Shown one piece after another: positions 33,256 through 41,920 of a DNA stretch of 64,000 nt. The DNA is taken from positions 1,240,001 to 1,304,000 of the forward strand of contig JARGXX010000025.1 in the NCBI GenBank assembly GCA_030374765.1, in the 5' to 3' direction. A program made the translations under genes and the position numbers. Origin of the DNA: Agarophyton chilense. Its lineage: Eukaryota; Rhodophyta; Florideophyceae; Gracilariales; Gracilariaceae. How positions within the stretch are numbered: position 1 is the stretch's first letter; every line of letters starts with the position of its first letter. A model generated the notes under the pieces. It had not been told where the DNA came from. It was given only the letters and a program-made list of their open reading frames with translations, and did not search any database.

Positions 33256-34448
33256 AGGTTACCTATTACGTCGTTCGTTTTGAATGGAGCATTAGAGAAG
33301 GTGATAACAGAGTCTCTACGCCTGAAGGTATTGTATTTAGGGCATTACCCAAGATTGGCACGTTATTAAGGAGCCACGTGGTTATATTATAATTTGAAGA
33401 AACACATCTACTGGCCCCACATGGCCCACGATATATACATCTATGTGGCTGGCTGCGCTTTTTGTGTAGAGATCGGAGGTGATTTACGAAAGCGCAGGAA
33501 GTACGTGAAGCTTTTCCCCGCGGCTGAGGTTTTGGAATTTGTAGCTGTCGACATCCTGGGCCCACTACCGAAAACCTCAGAGACTTGCTGATTCGTGGTG
33601 ATCATCACCGATCGGTTTTCCAAACTCACAAGGCCCAAACCCCTGAAGGGCACAACCTCGACGGTCCTGGCAAGAGCTTTACTGGATAACTGAGTAAACC
33701 CGCGCGGTGCCCCAATGTACCTACTAACCGACAATGTTTCGAACTTAGCATCTACGTTCTCTGAAGCAGTATGTACCATGCTTGGGTTGAAGCATTACTT
33801 CACTACGGCGTACCATCCGCAGACGAACGCCCAAGTAGAAGGCTTCAACAAAACCCTCGTGGCCAGACTACGACACTATGTAGAAGAACATCAAACTGGA
33901 CGGGCCGATTATTTGCAGCCCCTATTCCTATGCGGACAACCTTCAGGTACACCGATCTACGCAGACTACTCCCTACAATTTGGTTCTCTCACGTACACCT
34001 CATAGTATGGTCCTTCAACCAAGACTTGAGAACTACCAAGCAGCTGGTACAACTACCTCCGCTCAGGTAAAAAAAAATATACTCAACAAGCTCAGAACAA
34101 CCTTGAAGGAAGCCAGTTCCAAGTTGATTGTAGCCCAAAAGCGGTATAAAGCTTACAACGACCAAGGAGTGAAGAGGATTACCAAGGTGGAAACTGGTGA
34201 CTATTCCTTCATTGATATACCTTCCTGTGGGTCGCGACCGACACCATCCGAGGAAAAAGACGATATTCGTATTTGATGCTGACATCAAATCGAAGCCATT
34301 CCCCAAGTCTACAGGACCATATGAGGCAATCAAAGCGAATGAACACACCGTTACGGTTCGAATGGATGGACTCCAAAACATCATATTGGTAGACCGGGTC
34401 TCAATAGAAGAGCCAGGTACGGGCATCGGCACGTCACCCAAAGGCTAA
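33256..34448 (+). pseudogene. Integrase with GPY/F module of element C1
   Basis: Visible parts are HIYWPHMAHDIYIYVAGCAFC of the zinc-binding region, FVAVDILGPLPKTSE with the first Asp, MYLLTDNVSNLASTF with the second, TNAQVEGFNKTLVARL with the Glu, and STGPYEAIKANEHTVTV of the GPY/F module. Pol ends in TAA 34446-34448 with no chromodomain, unlike A and B. Stops occur after TSETC and after the Leu-rich linker, and frames change near 33980 and 34190. The stop overlaps the stop of the opposite-strand gene. Confidence 0.88.
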
Positions 34449-36173
34449 TTGCTGGCAGAAGCCAATAAAGGACCAAGAGTGGTGCCGATGAGGGGATCGC
34501 TCGAAGTGTCCGCTTGCTCAACAATGGTGCTGAGCTGCGCGACGTGATGCGTGACCGCCTGGTACATGCCGGCCTGAAACGGAATACTGAAGGCAACTGC
34601 CTGATTGATAGCGTCAATATAGCTCGCGGGAAGAGGAAAGCGCTGCTCCAGGAGCGCGGGAGCATCCTGCAGGGAGCGCGGACCGGGATGGTTGGGGCGA
34701 GAGACACACACGCTCTGGATCCTCATAAGCACACCACTAATGGCAGGAGCCGTAACAGGCTCACTACCGCTAGCTGTGGTAGGATTCACCATGAGGGATT
34801 GAGCATGCCCAGAAGAAGGAGCAGGAACCGAGCAGGGAACGCGGGTAGAAGAAAGACCAGCGAAACAAGCAGGTTCAGGTGTCGTAGGGACGGGGGGGTA
34901 ATACCTTCCGGTGTCTCCATCTCATGGTTAAAAGCTGAGGGGATCCTATATACGGTTTCTGGCCTGGTAATACCCGATTCGCTTCACTGGGGATGGCTAG
35001 CTTCTCGAAGTCCCAAACGTCCCAACACTAGTCATCCTTCCACGGATGCGACAGCGACACCTCCCGGTAAGTCTCAAGCTGGGCAATGGTGTATTCCGTA
35101 CCAAAGAGATTCTCATCCACACCAATGTGGCGGATAAGATCCACTGTAGAGCGAGGAAGCTGGACGATACGACCAACAGGTGAGAAACTATACTTGGTAA
35201 ACCCAGGGTCGGGGCAACAGCTGTCCCAGGTGATACCGTCGCTGGAAGTTTTAAAAGCAAGAACGGCAACAGGAGCTATCCACTCCGCGAGAGCCACAGA
35301 CCAAATGGTATGATTGTACCCCTCGTGTCGGTCGCAATGGCTGCCAAAGCACGCCGGCACTGTAGGAGTTGGAACGCACAACCATTGATGTACCTCGTAG
35401 CCCGCTCACCATTGGGGACGCGTAACATATTATTTTCGGCGATTCTCTGTCGTATGAGAGAAGAACTCAGTGCAATGGAAACAATGCATGGTACGAGCGA
35501 AACTATTCTGACAGCGGATCCAGGCCTCAGTGGCAGCGTCCTCGCCCCAACGGTCACGATCCAACCAGTGAATAGTGTTGAAGGGTGTGGTGCACATTAC
35601 CATTTCCAGGTTAGGCTTCAGCCACTTTGTCGATGAACCGATAGGGTGCAACAATCCCACAAGGTCGCAGAAGTAGAAGAACTCGTCGTTACACGGCAGA
35701 TATGGTTGGTCGCTCAAAATGGTGTTAGGAATGAAAAACCGAAACGGCAAGTGCTGCTGACACTTCTGAGAGCAAGCCTGTCTTCCGGGACGGGAACGAT
35801 TCTCCCTTGACCGCATCGGTGGAGTTAATGGGACGGCACCAAGACGGTGGCTTTCCCAACGATTCCATGAGGCATGACCAAAAAGGGTGGGATTCTTAAA
35901 CTGCGAACCCAACCTAGCGGTGTTAATCGGGACAGGCCCAGAGGTGGCCTCCCCGTGCAGCGCCTTGACCTCCTTCGGGAGAAGACCATAAGGGTTGAGG
36001 GTTTCCGGCGGTGCTCTGAACAAGAACGGATTGTAATGCCCGGACCCAGGAGGGAACCAAAACGCCCCATCGGTAACGGATTGGACACGAGCATGAACCC
36101 GAAAGCGGTAGCGGGTCAGAGACTTCGAGGTATTACGGCTGCGGGTCGACCCTCGAATAACCTTACCAGACAT
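34445..36173 (-). pseudogene. Antisense accessory gene of element C1
   Basis: Opposite-strand gene of about 576 codons directly after pol. Start ATG 36171-36173 in the context GACCACCATGT. One frame runs to 35028 with a single stop at 35430-35432; the end (34445-34792) is in another frame, a shift shared with C2. Landmarks: GAFWFPPGSGHYNPF, a Trp/Cys block (FNTIHWLDRDRWGEDA, RCQNS, FHCTEFF), GRIVQLPRSTVDLIRHIGVD then FGTEY, a Pro/Ser linker, and a helical end (LEQRFPLPASYIDAINQAV, STIVEQADTSS). The middle block matches A' (GRVVPLP...GTQF). The stop TAG (34447-34445) overlaps the pol stop by two bases. No known function. Confidence 0.75.
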
Positions 36174-36189
36174 GGTGGTCAACAGTTAT

Positions 36190-37470
36190 GAAGAGGCAGA
36201 CCAACGCAGTAATGCCTCGGAGCCAAGGTCTTTGTACCCATCGACCGTAGGCTCTCCCGTCCGATGCAAACCATGACGGTCGTGCAATGTGTCTTCGGAG
36301 GTGCTCGAATTCTTCGCTGATTGAGCGAGAAAGAACCGAAGGGGCCCCATTGACACAGAAACCACACCGGTAATCGGGTTCGACCCATGGCGAGATCCAT
36401 CACCGTGCTCGGTTGAAGGAGAAGCGGAGAAGACACCAACGAGGTATGAAGTACGCCTGGCATTGAACGCACCCGAAACCCGCAACAGCGAACGTGAAAA
36501 ACAGATTGGTACACGAAAACCAGACCAATATTGGCAACCCTCAGGGAAAGCTTAATTGCCAAGCCGTTACGAATGACCACGGGGGATGAACCTCAAGCGC
36601 CACGGCGATGGTTGAAACCGTTCGGTTTACCACGCGGCAATACCAAACGGTATAGTTCATCCCGCATTGGCGACTGCTGCACTGTGGTACACCGCACTCG
36701 CGAAAGCTGAACCACGGTACAGGCAAGGGGCGTGGCTTTCGCTAGGAGGGAGATCTATAATATAGTGAGCTGCAATGATAAGGTAATTTTGCCAGGTGGT
36801 GGACCTGGGTGATTGCCTGCATGCGCCATGTACTACAGTAGTTTATTTAGGAATTAGCTTAGCTTTTCGATAATTTAGTATTATATAGATAAGAGTATGT
36901 AGATAGGGGCGCACCTCAGAGGTGCCTCCTCGTAGCAACGTGGTGAGGAGCGCCATCGTGGGTTGGGTGGCCGGTGAGATATTTCTTCACCAAGCATGGC
37001 CACTCCCTGTCACTATTGTATTAAAAAGCACCTACTAGACTTCTTTTACCCCTCTTGGTTTCTACAGTCTACCACAAAGGTATTCCTAATGTCCTTACGG
37101 TTTTCGGGACCCACGTGCGCAGTGCATCACTGTCTGCCAACTTGGTCTCAGTAGAATTGCCGTTCCTGCTGCACCTGTCAGTGGCTGGTGCTGCCATACT
37201 TTAAACGTATCCTCAATGTCCTCCTCCTTGGTCGAGCTCTTCGCGTGCTCCCTAGAACCTTCAGATCCTGCACCTCTCGCTACCAGTTTGGTTTATACCG
37301 CAGGAATGATCCTTGAAGTGCATGCATGTCCCATTTTGAGGCTTGTGTCGCCGAGGTGGTCTGTCGAGCCTTAAAGACTGTCGAGCCTTAACGACTGTCG
37401 TGTACGAGTTAATGAGAGAACCATCTTGGAACGAATTTAGTAGAAAGAGATATGTGGTTCGACAGAACGC
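36190..37470. other. Upstream of the C1 antisense gene; possible 3' LTR
   Basis: The first 550 bases stay open on the minus strand in pieces (for example 36179-36580) and may be leader or an extra exon of the antisense gene. From about 36740 the sequence turns AT-rich, with a hairpin GCACCTCAGAGGTGC at 36911-36925 and a short tandem repeat GTCGAGCCTTAAAGACT near 37363-37395. The 3' LTR of C1 is expected here, but I find no second copy in the window and cannot set its limits. Confidence 0.4.
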
Positions 37471-37473
37471 TGA

Positions 37474-38330
37474 CTAGAGAAAAGAGGTTCCTCCCGGGCG
37501 GGTGAAAGTTTTGTCAAACTTTTTATTATTACATCCCCATTCCGAAATGATGTAATCTTGCACTGTGCCTGGAGCATTGATTGCACCAGCAATTATGACA
37601 GCACTGGAGACGATATCGAAAACCTTCCTAACATAGTGGTCATGCGTCCAGCCATTATAAAACATTTTTGGAATGACATGACCGCCTGAATGTTGTAACA
37701 ATAGCTTAAAACGGCCTGTTACTGCATATAAATCGGATACCAGAGAGTACTTAGCTTCAAAAAAACTTTAAACATAGAACATTTCCCATCTGTAGGCATC
37801 CGTATAGGAGCGTTCGGCTTTTTGCAGAAACCCTTTTGTTGAATCCGTCTCCCAAAGCGTAGAAAAAAACTAGTCACAGAAGCAAAGGTCCTAAAAATCA
37901 TGCATAACTCCATCTTCGATCCTCTCATACGATACAACGAAACAGTCAGAGTCGAAAACTGCAGACCTATCATTGATAGGGTCCTTCTTAGCCTCACAGC
38001 ACGAAGAAAAAGCTTTTCAACTCTTTCGTTTGCACTGTAGGGCGCGTAGAAAAAAAAAACTTATTCTTACGAAAACAAGAAGATCTAAAAACCTCTGTAA
38101 CACAGCGCAGTAAGCTTGAGAAGGACCTGATCCCGCCCAGATCCAAAGAAGACCACTTGCAATTATAGAGACGGAGTTTAGAGAGCGATTTATGTGAAGC
38201 GCTGTTCGCCGTAGTGGCGGGCTGTATCAGAGATACTATTTCGAAAAAGAAGTCTCGGCGGGGTGACTCTTCGGCGATGTTGGAGAGTAATGATAAATTG
38301 ATGCTAATAGAGGCCATGTTTGTAGCGGTC
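37474..38330 (-). pseudogene. DDE transposase remnant (PIF/Harbinger-like, DDE_Tnp_4 type)
   Basis: Minus strand. The N-terminal part (38100-38330) reads LQHRRR and LLFRNSISDTAR and is matched in copy 2 at 60936-61133. Further on (37474-37740) are KMFYNGWTHDHYVRKVF, VIIAGAINAPGTVQDY and ISEWG, which match the central part of DDE_Tnp_4 type transposases, where the usual text is YNGW..dHyv and NaPGs.hDs; the His and Ser of that last motif are changed here. Frames change several times. The enzyme would cut and paste a DNA transposon. I see no terminal inverted repeats. Confidence 0.6.
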
Positions 38331-38693
38331 AATTGAGAGTTGTTCCGCGTAGAACTTGTTTAAAAATTGAAAAGTGTTTGAAACGTCCAATCGTAGAAAA
38401 CTACACATCCCATCCGTGGTCTATTGTCGTACGAAAGTAAAATGTGCGTATTACTTCGCGTGGACAAAGTTTTGTTTTCAGGAATTTCTATTAAAGGCTC
38501 TTGCATTATTTTCATGTTTCTGGTTTTTTTAAATATATTTACAAAGCTCTCAACAGGTTTCTGGAATAGTTTAGTCTCACACTATGTCGTTTTGAGATAA
38601 ATTGTTCATCCAAAGCATGACTGTTTTATTAATGATAAAAAACAAAGGCGCATCACCATAAAAGTTTTAATGAAAAATAGAAGCAAGTAAATA

Positions 38694-38888
38694 GCTGTAG
38701 ACTTCTACGTTATTGTCTATGAAGACTTCAAGAGCTCTGATAAGACTGAAGAACAGAAACAATTAAAAAAGGTAGAGAAAGCCATAAAAAGAATTTTAAC
38801 AAAGCGGAGCAAATCTTTTGTCCGATTCAGAATGGAAAATTGCTTGTTGAGAATTCTTCAGAGCTCATCTTTTAATCGCAGACTCTAA
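38694..38888 (+). pseudogene. Small 65-codon frame, start codon lost
   Basis: The frame DFYVIVYEDFKSSDKTEEQK... to ...SSSFNRRL is the same as the one at 61506-61703 except that the ATG there (AAATGGCTTTAG) is ATA here (AAATAGCTGTAG). It is lysine-rich with a helical middle (KKVEKAIKRILTKRSKSF). I do not recognise it. Whether copy 2 is a real gene is uncertain. Confidence 0.35.
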
Positions 38889-39004
38889 TATGTACCATCA
38901 AACCACATAACTTTTGTAGTTTGAAAAACTAAAAGAAAACTGAACTGTTAAGCTGAGAGAATAACGACGAAAACGCGAGGTGCTAGTCTTACAACTGCTT
39001 CAGA

Positions 39005-39427
39005 ATGTTTTTTGTGTTTTTTTGCACGCTTTTGAACGCGTTTGAAGTGGCCTGCATGTGTTCAGTTGGGCTACAAGCGATCTACAGTATGTGGCTGCGT
39101 CTTGGGCAACATATAGAATGCGATTTCGAATATAACAAAGAGATTGGTGCGAATATCGAAGGTACAACAGCGCATGTGCGCTTGAGCCCCGGTATTTTTA
39201 TTGGCTACTATTTGTACGTCGATTACGCCATGAACTTGCATCCCTGGTGTCTTTCTTGCCTACCCGTTAGTGTAGAGACCATCTTAACACTCTCTTTCCC
39301 TTCATAGTTCTCTCTCGGCTCTGTCGTCAATGCTCTTTCCAGTTTCGTGCCTCTAGAATTTCCGTACCGCTGCAAGCGTCGACGCATCCCTCAACGGTTG
39401 GCTCATGGAGATGCCGGCCAGAGGTGA
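39005..39427 (+). CDS. Hypothetical small protein, possibly with a 42-base intron
   Basis: A frame from ATG 39005 runs 100 codons to TAG 39305-39307, then stays open in the same phase for about 40 codons (SVVNALSSFVPLEFPYRCKR). The TAG lies in CTTTCCCTTCATAG, which looks like a splice acceptor; GTTAGT 42 bases upstream could be the donor, and removing the 42 bases keeps the frame. Hydrophobic stretches around GIFIGYYLYVDYAM and LPVSVETILTL could be membrane segments. Copy 2 (61827) keeps it, with a 13-base duplication near its start. No family recognised. Confidence 0.33.
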
Positions 39428-40140
39428 ATCGCACGGCCAGCAGGTGGTCTTCCTCAGATAATCTCAGATGAAATGAGTGGAAAAGAACGTGTCAATGAAT
39501 AATCTTCCTGCAGTAATACCCTGTAATGATCTTGTAGAATGCAAACTTGGCAATAAGGAGATAAATTTGGCCTACTGCCGCTCAGACTCACTGCTTTGCG
39601 CGCGTACAGGTCTACGGGTAACTTCCGAGAACTCTGCTTACTGAAAGCTTACCACCTTTATGCTAGGAAGATTTTGCATTTGCGTGGATGTCAAGCTTGT
39701 GCTTACTATCTCATCCTTTACTTGAATCCTCTTACCCAGGGCTCATCTTCTGAACATTAGTGATGCATTCCATGATAAAATAGCCCATGTATCTATTTGG
39801 AGAAACATCAATTCATTGTGATTCAGATCTGGGAGGATCGGCCATCCGCAACTAAACCTTGGTTCTTGTCACGATGGTTGGCTTGTGCTCCACTACACTT
39901 CTCTTCAACTTCGTCCACATGTATGTCCGGGAAAGTGTTTTCCTACCCAGTGGAATGAAGGAAGCTGGTACAGGTCGGCTTCGCACAATCTCGGCCATCT
40001 GATCCGAGAGCCACAGGATGCGTCAAATTTCAGCCTCGGTTTCTACAATAAGACCCATACAATTCAGTACTTTGTGTTGCTGCTTGAAACAGAAAACCAG
40101 AATTCAAAGCAGCCCTAATGGTTGACCTGACTTTCCGTAC

Positions 40141-40413
40141 TCATTTGATCAAGCTTCCGTCAAAATGCTTCAGCTTGTTCGCGTTTGCGCCGATGAGAAT
40201 ACCTGTTAATGAATTGTCAAGGTATTGGGGGAAATCAATCACTGGCGTATTTCGTGGAGGCTCATGGTAACCATTTTGTTGCCTTTCGAAATGCGCCGCA
40301 CCCTTTTTGCCTCTCCAACTACAGCTTGTGAATGCCATGTTTTGCTGATAGTCACGCTCACCTTTTGCTGATGTTGACTCACTTTCATACTTCCTCCGCT
40401 CGCGTTCTGCCAA
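40141..40413 (-). CDS. Hypothetical 90-residue protein, divergent from the zinc-finger gene
   Basis: A minus-strand frame starting MAERERRKYESESTSAKGE and ending KLKHFDGSLIK. The deduced protein is identical to that at 62972-63244 in copy 2. It is hydrophilic with no signal or membrane segment. Its start lies 229 bases from the start of the zinc-finger gene, so the two would share a divergent promoter. The identity may simply reflect recent gene conversion, so reality as a gene is uncertain. Confidence 0.38.
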   Translation of the reverse strand: MAERERRKYESESTSAKGERDYQQNMAFTSCSWRGKKGAAHFERQQNGYHEPPRNTPVIDFPQYLDNSLTGILIGANANKLKHFDGSLIK

Positions 40414-40642
40414 GCAGGAATGTCGCGGTTCTTTGTGTACGTGGTACCATTTATGGAAACTTCATCTTCTGTACAAAAGGCAGGTTCTTACTTTGCTCCT
40501 CCCATCGACAGGTGCAAGGTTGCCCTTCGCACGCTAACGTTTCACTACTACTACTCGCTGAGAACATCTGAATCACTCTTCGGCGCCAGTTACGTTTCTG
40601 TTGATTAGGACGATTTGTTTCACATATTCTCTTTAAACAATA

Positions 40643-41920
40643 ATGAGCTCTCTACCGAAGCTAAACATTGACAATCTTCTAAAGGTTGAAAATGGAGAGA
40701 GTCTGACTTCCCCAGTAACGCCGGCCACAGAGGGGAAGAAAACAGAACCAGCCAAAACGGAACCGGCCAAATCGGAACCGGCAAAAACGGAACTGGTCGA
40801 AGGCGAGCCGGAGAAGAAACGCCGACGGGTGGGGGGTCTCCCGGTGAGCGCTCTCGTCAATGAGAAGAACGAAGAGACCCCCATCTCGTGTTCCTACCCG
40901 GTTGCCTACTTGCCCCCCATTCAAGTCGATCCGGTCACTCCAGGACGGCCAAGGTTCCCGTCTATTCTCTATCAAATGTCAGAGTTTGTGACGCAGCTTG
41001 AGGAGAGGTCCGTAAATGGCACTCTACCGTCAATAACGTCGCTTGGATTGCCTTCCTTTGAAGAACTGGCGGCTGGTATTGTTGCAACAAAGTCGCTTGG
41101 TGTTTCTTCGACAAAATCAGCTGATGGCAATCCCTCTCGAGAGCAAACGTCTATGCTAGAGCCCGACAGGAATCATGGAGATGTCGGAGACGAGAACATA
41201 GTGCCTTCGGAGAATGGAAACAATCTGTCCGACAACGAACCTCCCAGAGAGCCAAAAACGCTGCGCCGAAAGCGTTCTCGGGGTGAACGTGACAGACCTG
41301 TAACCACGCAACCGGAGATTGAAAGTCTCATTAGGACGTTGCGTGAACGGGAGAGAAGCCGAAAACAGGAAGAGAATAGGGATGGAGCCTCCAATTCGTC
41401 CCAGGCAGAGGAAGAGGGAGAGGACAGGGCTCCAAACAGGACTCGAACTCCTACAACAGCAGATGGAAAGAGCCTGAGCCCCACCGTTTCGAGAAGTCGC
41501 GGAGTGACCAAGCAGGGAACGCACAGAAGAGGTCGTCCTAATGGGGACAATAGGCCTAGACCCTTTTCTTGTCCGTCTTGTCAAAGACGATTTCACCAAC
41601 AGAGCGGGGTAGTTAGCCACTATCGCGTAGTGCACCTGAGAGAGAAGCGTTTCGAATGTCCTCACAAATGTGGGCTACGCTTCGGTGCGCGTGGGGATGT
41701 CACAAGACACGTCGATGCAGTGCACAACAAGATTCGCAACTTCGAATGCCAGGTTTGCGGAGATGCGTTTGCTCGAAAGAGCATTCTCACAAGGCATTGC
41801 AAAAACATGCACAACGATATATTCGGGGCGGACGAAGCCCATGACTGTGTGCATGGATGTGTGTTCAGGCCAAGGAATAGGGAGGACAAAGAAGAGGAGG
41901 TAGAAGAAGAGCCGAAGTAG
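40643..41920 (+). CDS. C2H2 zinc-finger protein, copy 1
   Basis: The clearest host-type gene: 425 codons, one exon, ATG 40643 to TAG 41918-41920. The N-terminus has a short repeat of TEPAK (residues 34-52), then a basic nuclear-localisation-like KKRRR (58-62), a Ser/Arg/Glu-rich middle (RRKRSRGERDR), and three fingers: C310, C313, H326, H331; C339, C343, H356, H361; and C369, C372, H385, H390. The second has three residues between its Cys. Linkers are LREKRFE and NKIRNFE. The C-terminus is acidic (EEEVEEEPK). Such proteins bind DNA in the nucleus; the target is unknown. A second copy begins at 63475. No TATA box is seen upstream. Confidence 0.85.
   Translation: MSSLPKLNIDNLLKVENGESLTSPVTPATEGKKTEPAKTEPAKSEPAKTELVEGEPEKKRRRVGGLPVSALVNEKNEETPISCSYPVAYLPPIQVDPVTPGRPRFPSILYQMSEFVTQLEERSVNGTLPSITSLGLPSFEELAAGIVATKSLGVSSTKSADGNPSREQTSMLEPDRNHGDVGDENIVPSENGNNLSDNEPPREPKTLRRKRSRGERDRPVTTQPEIESLIRTLRERERSRKQEENRDGASNSSQAEEEGEDRAPNRTRTPTTADGKSLSPTVSRSRGVTKQGTHRRGRPNGDNRPRPFSCPSCQRRFHQQSGVVSHYRVVHLREKRFECPHKCGLRFGARGDVTRHVDAVHNKIRNFECQVCGDAFARKSILTRHCKNMHNDIFGADEAHDCVHGCVFRPRNREDKEEEVEEEPK
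40738..40800 (+). repeat. 15-base coding minisatellite, copy 1
   Basis: About three units coding TEPAK (AAAACGGAACCGGCC-like) in the zinc-finger gene. Copy 2 has five. Confidence 0.8.

Larger units (their letters stand above)
38140..41920. repeat. Segmental duplication, zinc-finger end, copy 1
   Basis: Aligns with 60952-64000 (offset about 22.8 kb). The first 550 bases differ at many positions; from about 38700 on, differences become rare and whole frames are identical. The unit holds a short broken frame, two small hypothetical genes and the zinc-finger gene. Confidence 0.92.

Noticed and set aside
39885-40118. Plus-strand frame of 77 codons
   Set aside because: Copy 2 has a TGA in place of TGG in the same frame while the rest is nearly identical, so it is unlikely to be coding.
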